A stretch of DNA of 64,000 bases from Kribbella pratensis. Lineage in GTDB: Bacteria; Actinomycetota; Actinomycetes; Propionibacteriales; Kribbellaceae. The position numbers were made by a program, and so were the translations under genes. This document shows positions 53,874-61,946 of the stretch, in pieces (position 1 is the first letter of the stretch; every line of letters starts with the position of its first letter). Location: assembly GCF_004365355.1 (NCBI RefSeq), contig NZ_SODP01000003.1, forward strand, positions 1,116,001-1,180,000, written 5' to 3'. The notes under the pieces were generated by a model, which worked only from the letters and a program-made list of their open reading frames with translations, did no database searches and was not told the origin of the DNA.

Positions 53874-54931
53874 CTCGCCGCCTGTTCCTCGTCCTCGGCG
53901 TCGTCGTCCTCGTGATGACCGGCGGCCAGGTCGCCTGGGGATTCTGGACCGGAGCCGGCACCGGCTCGGGCTCCGCATCGACCGGGACGCTGGCCCTACC
54001 GGCGCCAGTGACGGCCTCGGCCCCACCAGGTGGTCAAACAGTCAGCGTCAGCTGGACAGCTTCGGCACGGGCCACCGGCTACGTCGTGACTCGAGTGCGC
54101 ACCAGCGACGGTGTGACCGCGGCAGCGTGCAGTACGACGACTGCCACGTCCTGCGCCGACCTGAACGTCACCGACGGCACGTACCACTACCTCGTCACTG
54201 CGCTCTCCGGCAGCTGGACCGCGACTGCGTCGAGTGCGGACGTGGTCGTGCATAACGCGCGGCCGGTGGTCACCGTCAACCAGGCCACTGGGCAGGCCGA
54301 CCCGGTCGCGACGTCACCAGTCAACTTCACCGTGGTCTTCAGTGAGGCTGTGGGCGACTTCACCAGTGCGGACGTCTCCGTCGTACCGGCCACCGCGACG
54401 GTCCTGGTGTCCGGCAGTGGTACGACGTACAACGTCGCTGTCAGCGGATTGACCAGCAGCGCGGTCAGCGTCTCGATTGCGGCGGACACAGCGCATGACT
54501 CGGGCGGTGCCGGCAATACGGCGTCGACGAGCACGGACAACACGGTGACGTACGACGCGACCGCACCGACGGCCCCGGCACCCACGGTCGCAGCAGCTCT
54601 GACCTTCGGGAGCTTTGTCGGCAACACGGCGGTGACGCTGTCCGACGCGGCCACCGACGACTTCTCCGGCGTCCGCTCGGTCACCTACTACCGCTGCATC
54701 GGCTCCACCGGTAGCTGCACGGCGGCGAACTGGACTGCCCTCGGATCGTCCACCTCTGCAGGCTTCTCGCTGACGAAGAACGCCCCCTTCGCCGCCGACG
54801 GTGGCTATCGGGTCGTAGCCGTCGCAACCGATGCCGCCGGCAACGTCAGTGCACCGAGCGCGGCGACGGCCATCACCGTGGACACGACCCCACCGACCGT
54901 CAGCCGCCCAGCAGTGAACGGACACTCCTGA
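53870..54931 (+). CDS. Secreted FnIII/Ig-like protein with SipW-type signal peptide
   Basis: The 353-residue protein starts MTRRLFLVLGVVVLVMTGGQ and continues WGFWTGAGTGSGSASTGTL, again the SipW-cognate pattern. A fibronectin-III-like module (VSWTASARATGYVVTRV), an Ig-like module (PVVTVNQATGQADPVATSPVNF, cut; DVSVVPATATVLVSGSGTTY) and a module with paired Cys (YYRCIGSTGSCTAANWTALG) follow. No LPxTG or membrane anchor is present. ATGA overlap before, TGATG overlap after: fully coupled. Confidence 0.82.
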   Translation: MTRRLFLVLGVVVLVMTGGQVAWGFWTGAGTGSGSASTGTLALPAPVTASAPPGGQTVSVSWTASARATGYVVTRVRTSDGVTAAACSTTTATSCADLNVTDGTYHYLVTALSGSWTATASSADVVVHNARPVVTVNQATGQADPVATSPVNFTVVFSEAVGDFTSADVSVVPATATVLVSGSGTTYNVAVSGLTSSAVSVSIAADTAHDSGGAGNTASTSTDNTVTYDATAPTAPAPTVAAALTFGSFVGNTAVTLSDAATDDFSGVRSVTYYRCIGSTGSCTAANWTALGSSTSAGFSLTKNAPFAADGGYRVVAVATDAAGNVSAPSAATAITVDTTPPTVSRPAVNGHS

Positions 54932-56016
54932 TGAGCCTCAAACGCATCTGCCTGGCCGCACTCCTTGCGTTGCTCGTCGGCGCCGGCATCCTCACCGGCC
55001 CGGCGGCCTTCGCAGCCAACGGAGTAAGCAACGTCACCTTCAACGGCTCGTCCCTGGTGGGTGGAGCGACAGCCGCCTGGACGATCGGATTCACCACCAG
55101 CAACGGCGCCGGTGGCGCGCTCGGCCCCGGCAGCACGATCGTGGTCACCTTCAACACCAGCTTCGCTGAGCCGTCCAGCCCGGCCGTGACCCTCGGCACG
55201 GGGTTCACCGGGTGTACGGCGACGGCGTCAACCGCAAGCAGCACCGACGTTGTCACGGTGACCCTCGCCGGCTCGAGCTGCGCACTTCCGAAGAGCACCG
55301 CCGCCGCTCTCACGATCGCCGGGATCACCAACGCGCCGGTCGGCACGTATCCGGCGAGCACCTTCACGGTGTCCACGTCCAGCGACACCAACGTGGTGTC
55401 GTCGGGCGCCGCGATCACCCTGACAGCAGGCGCGGCAAGCAAGCTCGCCTTCGTCCAGGGACCGGCCAGTGGATTCGCAGGTACGGCGTTGTCGCCGGCG
55501 ATCACCGTCCAGGTCCAGGACCAATCCGGCAACCCGGTCAGTGGATCCGGTCGGACCGTCACGCTGACGCCTTCGGCGGGAGTGATCGATGCCGGTGCCT
55601 CCGCGAGCACCGACAGCAGTGGACGAGCCACGTTCAGCGGCGTGACGATCAACACGGCCGCACTCGGCCTGACCCTCACCGCATCCGCCTCCGGTCTCAC
55701 CACGACCGGCCCGTCGGCGGTGTTCAACGTCACCGTCGCGGTCAGCAGCGGCGCGACGCTCACCGACACCACGTCCGACGACTCCGGCTCCGGAGTGAAG
55801 TCAGTGGCGTACTTCTTCTGTGCCGGATACTCCGGGGCCTGCACGAGCGCCAACTGGACGGCTATCGGTTCGTCGACCAACGCAGCCACCAACTACCTGG
55901 TCAGCTGGACGTCGCAACCGGCCGGCGGCGCATACCGGGTCGTTGCCGTCAGCACCGACAACGTGACGAACGCGAGCCAGCCGAGTAGCAGCACCCCGGT
56001 CACGGTCGGAAGTTAG
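54931..56016 (+). CDS. Secreted Ig-like protein
   Basis: The 361-residue protein has a signal peptide (LAALLALLVGAGILTGPAAFAAN), a large beta-rich N-terminal domain and an invasin/Big-1-like module (AITVQVQDQSGNPVSGSGRTVTL, cut). The C-terminal module YFFCAGYSGACTSANWTAIG matches that of the preceding protein. The start overlaps the preceding stop by one base. It is the last gene of the operon and overlaps the convergent phosphotransferase by four bases. A role in the cell-surface matrix or adhesion is inferred. Confidence 0.82.
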   Translation: MSLKRICLAALLALLVGAGILTGPAAFAANGVSNVTFNGSSLVGGATAAWTIGFTTSNGAGGALGPGSTIVVTFNTSFAEPSSPAVTLGTGFTGCTATASTASSTDVVTVTLAGSSCALPKSTAAALTIAGITNAPVGTYPASTFTVSTSSDTNVVSSGAAITLTAGAASKLAFVQGPASGFAGTALSPAITVQVQDQSGNPVSGSGRTVTLTPSAGVIDAGASASTDSSGRATFSGVTINTAALGLTLTASASGLTTTGPSAVFNVTVAVSSGATLTDTTSDDSGSGVKSVAYFFCAGYSGACTSANWTAIGSSTNAATNYLVSWTSQPAGGAYRVVAVSTDNVTNASQPSSSTPVTVGS

Positions 56017-56870
56017 CCCTCGAGCAACTCCAGCATCCGTCGGGCGCCGTGCTCGATCAGTTCGGCCGATCCCACCCGGTCATGGACGAACTCGGCAATG
56101 CTCACGTACGCCGCCCCGGCGCACAGCGCGACCGTTGCCCGGCCGGCGGCGCGCAGCGCTGCTTCCACGAACAGCTCGTCGACACCGGGTGCCGCGCCGT
56201 CCCGCGCCGCCGATGTTGCGAGCGAGATCAGGTCGTACGCGCGGGAGCCCGCGCCGGCCGCCTCGATGTCGACGATGCCGGTGATCCGCCCGTCCTCGAC
56301 GATCAGGTTTCCGAGGTTCAGATCGCCGTGGACGAAGTCGTTGTCCGGCAGCACCTCGTCGCGGTACGGCCGGCACAGCAACTCGTAGCGGCGGAGCAGC
56401 TCGTCCGTCTCACCGCCGTACTTGCTGACGCGTTCCCAGATGCCGTCCCAGCCCTCCAGAACCACGCCGCGGGACCACGACGACCAGCTGATCCCCGGCT
56501 CCGGCACCAGATCGCGCTGCAGCTCGCACACGGCGATCAGCTCGCGGGCAAGTGCCTGGTCGACCACCGAGTAGTCGCGGACCGGCGTACCGGACACGAA
56601 CTCCTGCAGCTGGTACGGCGACCCCGCGGCCGTCGTACCCACAGTCAACCAGGCGGGCGTCGGATAGCCGACCGCACGGGCGCGACGGACGAGCTCGGCC
56701 GCCCGCCGTACCCGCGCTGCCCAGCCGGGGTCGTCGGTCCATTTGAGGACGACCCCGCCGGTCAGCTCGAACGCGCCCGACTGGAACCCACCGGTCAGTT
56801 GCCGGACCAACCGATAATCGGTGCCTAGGGCAACATTCAGCTCGGCGACAACCGACTCGGTGGTATCCAT
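56013..56870 (-). CDS. Phosphotransferase (APH-fold) coupled to aspS
   Basis: The 285-residue protein has the APH pattern: nucleotide loop TGGFQSGAFELTGGVVLKW, catalytic DFVHGDLNLGNLIV and metal site IVDIEAAGAGSRAYDLISL. It should phosphorylate a small hydroxylated molecule. Its ATG overlaps the aspS stop by one base (TGATG), so it lies under the same T-box control. Coupling a kinase of this fold to a tRNA synthetase is unusual and may point to resistance against an AspRS-directed inhibitor (speculative). Confidence 0.88.
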   Translation of the reverse strand: MDTTESVVAELNVALGTDYRLVRQLTGGFQSGAFELTGGVVLKWTDDPGWAARVRRAAELVRRARAVGYPTPAWLTVGTTAAGSPYQLQEFVSGTPVRDYSVVDQALARELIAVCELQRDLVPEPGISWSSWSRGVVLEGWDGIWERVSKYGGETDELLRRYELLCRPYRDEVLPDNDFVHGDLNLGNLIVEDGRITGIVDIEAAGAGSRAYDLISLATSAARDGAAPGVDELFVEAALRAAGRATVALCAGAAYVSIAEFVHDRVGSAELIEHGARRMLELLEG

Positions 56871-58159
56871 CAGGGCGTGAGGCGGTGCAGGTCGCGGGGG
56901 AACAGCGTGACCTCACGGACGTTCTCCGCGCCGGTCAACCGCGCGACGAACCGCTCCAGCCCGATCGCGAACCCGCCGTGCGGAGGCATCCCGTGCTTGA
57001 ACGCCTGCAGATACGAGCTGTACGCCGGGGCGTCCGCCGACTCGCCACGTGCCTCGAGAGCCGCGACGTAGGCGGAGTACCGGTGCAGACGCTGGCCACC
57101 GGTGACCAGCTCGACCCCGCGGAACAGCAGGTCGAACGAGTTCGACCACCGCGGGTCCGACGGCTGCGGATGCGTGTAGAACGGCCGCTTCACCATCGGG
57201 TAGCCCTCGACCGCGACGAACTCGCTGCCGTGCTCGCGCCGCGCCCACTCGCCGATCGCACGCTCGTCGGCCGGTGCCAGGTCCGGCTCGTCCGGGTCCG
57301 CGCCGGCGATCTTCAGCGCCTCGCTGAAGTGCACCACCGGTACGTCGACCGGGATCTCGGGCAACGCAACGCCCAGCCTCTCCAACGCGCCCGCTGCCCG
57401 CTCACCCACTGCTTCAAGCATTCCGGCAACCGCCGAGCGCAGCATGACCAGCACGTCCCGGTGGTCGCTGATGAAGCCGAACTCGGCGTCGAGCGACACG
57501 TACTCCGCGAGGTGCCGGACCGTGTCGTGCGGCTCGGCCCGGAACACCGGACCGACCTCGAAGACCCGCTCGAACACCCCGACCATCTGCTGCTTGTAGA
57601 ACTGCGGCGACTGCGCGAGGTACGCCGGTCCGCCGAAGTAGTCCAAGGCGAACACGTTCGCGCCGGACTCGGTCGCCGTACCGACGATCTTCGGCGTCTG
57701 GATCTCCGTGAAGTCCTGACCGCTCAACGCCTCGCGGAACCCGTGCATGGCGGCCGCCGCGATCTCCCACCCGGCCCGGACGACCGGATGCCGGAGCGCG
57801 ACCGGTGCGTTGTCCAGTACGACGGGAAGCCCCGCGCCGACCGTCGGCCGCCAGAGCTCGATCGGCGGCGTCGCGGCCGGTTCGGTCAACGGCTCGATCA
57901 CCGGGTCGACGATCTCCGCGCCGCCGGGAGCCTGCGGGTTGGCGGCGACCGTACCGGTCACCTGAACGACCGTCTCTTCACCCAGCTCGTCCAACTGCGC
58001 CTGTACGTCAGGTGCCTTCACGACGATCTGGGCCAGGCCGGACCGGTCGCGCAGGATCAGGAAACTGACGGCTGCGAGCCGTCGTCTTCGGTGCACCCAG
58101 CCGGCCACCGTGACGGACTGGCCTACTGCTGAGGGGATCTCATGGCTGAGAATGCGCAT
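56870..58159 (-). CDS. aspS: Aspartyl-tRNA synthetase, compact archaeal-type (AspS2)
   Basis: The 429-residue class II synthetase has an N-terminal OB anticodon-binding fold (VTVAGWVHRRRRLAAVSFLILRDRSG, cut), motif 2 (VGPVFRAEPHDTVRHLAEY) and motif 3 (GGFAIGLERFVARLTG). It lacks the large GAD insertion of bacterial AspRS (about 590 residues) and matches the short archaeal/eukaryal type, often non-discriminating for tRNA-Asp and tRNA-Asn. The family assignment favours Asp over Asn because the leader's specifier codon is GAC. It is probably a second, inducible AspRS. Translation is controlled by the T-box directly upstream. Confidence 0.92.
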   Translation of the reverse strand: MRILSHEIPSAVGQSVTVAGWVHRRRRLAAVSFLILRDRSGLAQIVVKAPDVQAQLDELGEETVVQVTGTVAANPQAPGGAEIVDPVIEPLTEPAATPPIELWRPTVGAGLPVVLDNAPVALRHPVVRAGWEIAAAAMHGFREALSGQDFTEIQTPKIVGTATESGANVFALDYFGGPAYLAQSPQFYKQQMVGVFERVFEVGPVFRAEPHDTVRHLAEYVSLDAEFGFISDHRDVLVMLRSAVAGMLEAVGERAAGALERLGVALPEIPVDVPVVHFSEALKIAGADPDEPDLAPADERAIGEWARREHGSEFVAVEGYPMVKRPFYTHPQPSDPRWSNSFDLLFRGVELVTGGQRLHRYSAYVAALEARGESADAPAYSSYLQAFKHGMPPHGGFAIGLERFVARLTGAENVREVTLFPRDLHRLTP

Positions 58160-58375
58160 TGCTGTTTCACCTCCAGGTCTGTCTCGAACCCCGGAGGTGT
58201 GGGCGAAGGGGAATCTCGCGGTGCCACCACACCTTCACCGGATCCCTGGATGTCGCAGCGATCCGGCCTCTTGCACAACATCCGCTCGGGAGTGTCTTCG
58301 CCACCGCTCCACGTGCCGCCTTCACAGCTACCGGCGACTCTCTCGGACGTGGTGTACGGCGCTACTCGGTTCCGT
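58160..58375 (-). promoter_or_regulatory. Asp-specific translational T-box riboswitch
   Basis: The aspS leader on the minus strand holds a T-box core, GTGGTGGCACCGCGAG (58230-58215), and a stem I region (about 58358-58290) with an AGAGA motif. The specifier loop reads GAAGACA, with codon GAC (Asp) at 58296-58294. The ribosome site GGAGGTG (58174-58168) can pair with CACCTCC (58199-58193), closing it. An alternative helix, GGUGUGG (58233-58227) with CCACACC (58202-58196), overlaps that anti-SD and would free the ribosome site when uncharged tRNA-Asp binds. No terminator T-run is seen, so control is at translation, as in actinobacterial ileS leaders. Confidence 0.88.
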
Positions 58376-58433
58376 CAGCGCGAACAAACCCAGAATAAGG
58401 GATCGAGCAACCCCATTTCACCAGCAGCACTGT

Positions 58434-60716
58434 TCACCGACGGGACGACGTCGGCGGGATCTGGACGCTGTCGGTGTCCTCGCGGCCGCCGAGCCGGGCG
58501 TGCACGGTGATCGCGTTGTTGGACCCGGTGCCGGGCAGCCAGGCGTTCCACTCCGAGTTGAGCGGCTTCTTGTAGTTGTTCGTCCAGCAGGTCGCGCGCC
58601 GGATGTCGCTGGTCCGGTCACACGTCCACCCGGGACTCCAGACCGGCAGCAGCGTGAGGTTCTTGCCCCAGGAGATGTCCAGGGTCACCTTCCGCCCGGT
58701 GGCGCCGTTGACCTGCAGGAACCGGTTGTAGACGAACGGGTTCGGGTCGGTCTGCGGCGTCGGGGTCAGGATCTGCAGCAGCGACTCGTCCTGCTGGACC
58801 TCCGGCAGGACCTCCGAGTCGGTGTCGCTGACCAGGTCCGCGGTCGCGGCGACGGTGAATGTCCGCGCCGCGGTCGACGAGTCATCGGGTACGTCGAAGT
58901 TCGCCGGCAGCGCTGCGGGACGGTCCGGGTTCAGCGCCGTACACGTCCTGGTCGACGACGAGCACTTCCAGCCGGCCGGGTTGGCGGCGATCGGCCACTC
59001 GAGCTCGGAGCCGTAGCTGAGCTTCAGTGTCACCTTGGTCCGATCGGTGCGTGGGGCAACGGTGATGATCCGGTGGTGGACGTCGGGGTCCGCCTTGCCG
59101 TCGAGGATCTTCAGCAGGTTCTCGTCGGTGCTCGGCTGGGCCTGCACGGTCGCCGAGTCGTCGTCGTACAGCCGGCCGGTCTTGGCCGAGACGGTGAACG
59201 TACGGTCCGGGGCCGTGCCACCGGTCGGGGCGTCGAAGGTCACCGGCAGCGGCGACGGCGCGGCCGGGTTGCTCGCCGTACACGTGCCGGCCGTCGGGTT
59301 GCACGTCCAGCCCGGCGGGTTGCCGGTGAGGGGCCATTCCAGCTCGGCGCCGTACTTCAGGCCGATCACCACCGGGTTCGCGTTCGCGGCCGGGGTCTTG
59401 ATCGTGATCACGAACCGGATCCCGTTGGCAGCGCCCGCGGTCTCCCGGTAGGCCGGGCTACCGCCGCCGCCCGGCATGCTGATCGTCACCAGCGCCTCGT
59501 CGAGCACCGGAGTGGTCGGCGTCGGCTTTGTGGGCGTCGGAGTCGGCGTCGTCGGGACCGGTGTGGTCGCCGTCGGCGTGGGAGTCTGGCCGGGTTGCGT
59601 CGGGGCCGTCGTGGGCGCGGTCGTCGGGGCAGTGGTCGGAGCCGTTGTGGGGTTGGACGCCGGCGGCTTGGTCGACGGGGGTTTCACCGACGGCGGCACG
59701 ACCGGCGGGACCGTCGGCTTCTGTCCAGGTGGCTGTGTCGGCTGCTGTGTCGGCGGCTTCTCGATCGCCGCCTGAGGCTTGTCGTTGGCGGTCAGTGCCA
59801 TTGCGGCGAGTACGGCGGCGATCGCGACGACCACCACAGCACCGGCGCCGACTGCGGTGCGGGTGCTGTTCTCGGTGGCCTTCTTCCAACCGGTGACGAA
59901 GAAGCCGACCAGTCCGACCTTCGCACCGGACGTGGCGGCCAGGTAGCCGAGGCCCGCGGTGCCCAGCAGGGCCGGGGCGAGCAGCGCCGGCAGAGCGCTG
60001 TTGACCTCGACGAGCTCGAGGTACACGGCGGTGCACTTCGCGCAGTCGTCCAGGTGCTCGCGGACGTTCCGGTTCTCGCGCTTGGTCAGGCCGCCACGGA
60101 CGTAGGCGCCGAGGCGCTCGGTCGTCCAACGGCAACGGTCGCCGGCGACGTCGGCGAGGTGCTGCTGCAGGTACGCCTGGCGTAGACCTTCACGGGCCCG
60201 ATAGGCCAGCGCGGACACGCCATTCGCGGTCAGGCCGAGCAGGGGAGCGATGGCGGCCGGCTTCTCGCCCTCGACCTCGGTGTGCCAGAGAACGGCCTGC
60301 CAGCGCTCGGGCAGGCTGGCGAACGCCTTCGCCGCCGCGCCGCTCTCGAAGCCGGTGACAGTCGGGTCGTCGAACGTCTCCGGCTCACGCTCGTACGACG
60401 CGATGTCGTCGGTGGACTGCACCTTCTTGCCAGAGCGGATCCGGTCGACGTGCACCCGCCGTACCGTCGTCAGGAGGTAGGCGCGGAACGAGATGTCCGG
60501 TCCGCCGCCGGCCCGGAGCGCGTCGAGGACCTTGGCGAAGGCGTCGCTGGCCAGGTCGTCGGCGTCGTTGGCCGGGACGAGCTGCCGGGCCATCCGCTCG
60601 GCGGCGTGGTGATGCCGCGCGTAGAGCTCGCCGTACGCCTCCAGGTCGCCGTTGCGGACGCGCGCGATCAGTTCGGCGTCGCCGGCAACGTCCGGCCGGC
60701 CTGGCGGCGTGTCCAT
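58434..60716 (-). CDS. Membrane-tethered ECF sigma factor fused to zinc-finger and extracellular domains
   Basis: The 760-residue protein has sigma-2 (about 20-95) and sigma-4 (about 130-185; AIAPLLGLTANGVSALAYRA). An anti-sigma-like zinc finger follows, HLDDCAKC (His221, Cys225, Cys228), with a hydrophobic stretch at 242-262 and a membrane helix at 288-308. A Pro/Thr-rich stalk (about 318-425) then leads to three extracellular beta modules with paired Cys (LEWPLTGNPPGWTCNPTAGTC; LEWPIAANPAGWKCSSSTRTC, each cut). Sigma, anti-sigma and sensor thus lie in one chain. GGGGAG precedes the ATG at 60716; an earlier in-frame codon lacks one. Release of the sigma part would need proteolysis or a shape change. 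Confidence 0.93.
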   Translation of the reverse strand: MDTPPGRPDVAGDAELIARVRNGDLEAYGELYARHHHAAERMARQLVPANDADDLASDAFAKVLDALRAGGGPDISFRAYLLTTVRRVHVDRIRSGKKVQSTDDIASYEREPETFDDPTVTGFESGAAAKAFASLPERWQAVLWHTEVEGEKPAAIAPLLGLTANGVSALAYRAREGLRQAYLQQHLADVAGDRCRWTTERLGAYVRGGLTKRENRNVREHLDDCAKCTAVYLELVEVNSALPALLAPALLGTAGLGYLAATSGAKVGLVGFFVTGWKKATENSTRTAVGAGAVVVVAIAAVLAAMALTANDKPQAAIEKPPTQQPTQPPGQKPTVPPVVPPSVKPPSTKPPASNPTTAPTTAPTTAPTTAPTQPGQTPTPTATTPVPTTPTPTPTKPTPTTPVLDEALVTISMPGGGGSPAYRETAGAANGIRFVITIKTPAANANPVVIGLKYGAELEWPLTGNPPGWTCNPTAGTCTASNPAAPSPLPVTFDAPTGGTAPDRTFTVSAKTGRLYDDDSATVQAQPSTDENLLKILDGKADPDVHHRIITVAPRTDRTKVTLKLSYGSELEWPIAANPAGWKCSSSTRTCTALNPDRPAALPANFDVPDDSSTAARTFTVAATADLVSDTDSEVLPEVQQDESLLQILTPTPQTDPNPFVYNRFLQVNGATGRKVTLDISWGKNLTLLPVWSPGWTCDRTSDIRRATCWTNNYKKPLNSEWNAWLPGTGSNNAITVHARLGGREDTDSVQIPPTSSRR

Positions 60717-60746
60717 CGATCTCCCCGTGGGTTCTGACTGTCTGTT

Positions 60747-60778
60747 CGGCAACGTGACGGTCCGTCACTTTGTTGCCG
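60747..60778 (-). promoter_or_regulatory. Perfect palindrome upstream of the sigma-fusion gene
   Basis: GTGACGGTCCGTCAC (60754-60768) is a 7-1-7 palindrome. The flanks extend the symmetry with CGGCAAC (60747-60753) and GTTGCCG (60772-60778), giving 14-base arms with a three-base offset. It begins 31 bases before the sigma start. It may be an operator or a 5' leader hairpin. Confidence 0.55.
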
Positions 60779-60838
60779 GAGACAAGGCTCCCACGAGAGA
60801 CGGGCTGTGCGCACTATTTGGTGCACCCTTCCTGACGC

Positions 60839-60863
60839 GGAACCGTGCTCCTTCTCTGACGAG
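60839..60863 (+). promoter_or_regulatory. ECF-type promoter candidate
   Basis: GGAAC (60839-60843), 16 bases, then CGAG (60860-60863) resembles the common ECF promoter form (GGAAC, 16-17 bases, CGT-like). It points toward the gene at 60997, about 130 bases downstream, and is divergent from the sigma-fusion gene. Confidence 0.35.
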
Positions 60864-60996
60864 ATGCTCCGCCGGAAGTTACGCGAAAAAACTTCTGCGA
60901 ATCCGCGTCATGAACCGCTCACGAGTCTGTCTCTTCGGCGTACGACGCTTCCGGCCGGCCGGTCGGGAGACTGACGGGGCTGTTTCGAGGAGGGCC

Positions 60997-61830
60997 ATGT
61001 CGCTGTTCGCGGATCTCCGCAGACGCTTCGACCTGCGTCCGGCCAAGTCCCTGAACCTGGCGGGGTCGCCCGCCCGGACCCGGCCGGAAGCGTCGTCCAA
61101 AGACACGGGGGACTTCACGGGGGTGGAACCGTGCGGAAGGAGGGAGCCGCACGGCACAGACGGCACCGACCACAGCGCCTACCTCGCAATCGCGGAGGCG
61201 CTGACGGACGGAGCCGATGTCGTGCCTGCATCGGACGAGGTCGGACGTCAGTTGGCGACCGACGGAGTCTCGCTGGTGGAGGCACTTGATGGGCTGAGTG
61301 CGTTGTACCGCTCGATCGCCGGGGGCGAGCCGGCTTTCGATGCGGTACGCGCACTCAGTTCCAGCTGGGCCGAGGCCTCGCTGGTCTACCTGCACGCGCT
61401 GTCCTGCGAGGACCCGCTGACCGGGCTGTCCAGCCTGGCGCACCTGCGGTCCCGCCTGGGAGAGCTTTACCGAGAGGCGGAGTTCCGTGGAACTTCCGTA
61501 CCGCAAACCCATGCACTGGTGGTTGTCGAGCCGCTCAATCCCGCGGGTACGTCGCCGTTCGACCGCGAGCTCCGGCTCGTCGACGTCGCGGAATGCCTGC
61601 GGATCGTCTTCTGCGGCGGTGACGTACTGGGTCGCGTCGGCTCACGCCGCGCGGCGGCGCTCGTCGGCCGCGAGCCGAACCTGCCGGAGCAGGTCGCGAC
61701 GGTACGAGCCCTGATCACCCAGTGGCGGCTGGACACCGACGTACCCCAGCTCGCCCGGATCTGGATCGAAGGCCTGCCCAGCACCGACGAGATGGCCGGG
61801 AGGTTGCTCGACGAGCTCGCCAGACCCTGA
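60997..61830 (+). CDS. Protein with degenerate GGDEF-like domain
   Basis: The 277-residue protein has a variable, charged first 60 residues, a helical region, then CEDPLTGLSSLAHLRSRLGE, which matches the DPLTGLxNR start of GGDEF domains. The GGDEF signature itself is missing; the matching place reads VFCGGDVLGRVG. It is therefore unlikely to make c-di-GMP and could be a sensor or binding protein. GAGGAGGG lies just before the ATG; the frame is open further upstream without start signals. It is divergent from the sigma-fusion gene. Confidence 0.75.
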   Translation: MSLFADLRRRFDLRPAKSLNLAGSPARTRPEASSKDTGDFTGVEPCGRREPHGTDGTDHSAYLAIAEALTDGADVVPASDEVGRQLATDGVSLVEALDGLSALYRSIAGGEPAFDAVRALSSSWAEASLVYLHALSCEDPLTGLSSLAHLRSRLGELYREAEFRGTSVPQTHALVVVEPLNPAGTSPFDRELRLVDVAECLRIVFCGGDVLGRVGSRRAAALVGREPNLPEQVATVRALITQWRLDTDVPQLARIWIEGLPSTDEMAGRLLDELARP

Positions 61831-61876
61831 GACCTGCGTCCGGGCGCCAACAGGGGGGCGACCGGGCGCATCAGTC

Positions 61877-61918
61877 CGACGGTGGATCGCCTAACACGGG
61901 GTGGGCGATCCACCGTCG
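61877..61918. terminator. Bidirectional terminator hairpin
   Basis: CGACGGTGGATCGCC (61877-61891) pairs perfectly with 61904-61918 across a 12-base loop, between the GGDEF-like gene and the convergent MFS gene. Confidence 0.65.
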
Positions 61919-61946
61919 CTTGCCCGCGCCTACTCCGGTACTGCGT

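Noticed and set aside
58176-58195. A tRNA T-arm-like GGGGTTCGAGAC in the aspS leader
   Set aside because: No acceptor or anticodon stem surrounds it; it is the loop region of the ribosome-site sequestering hairpin.
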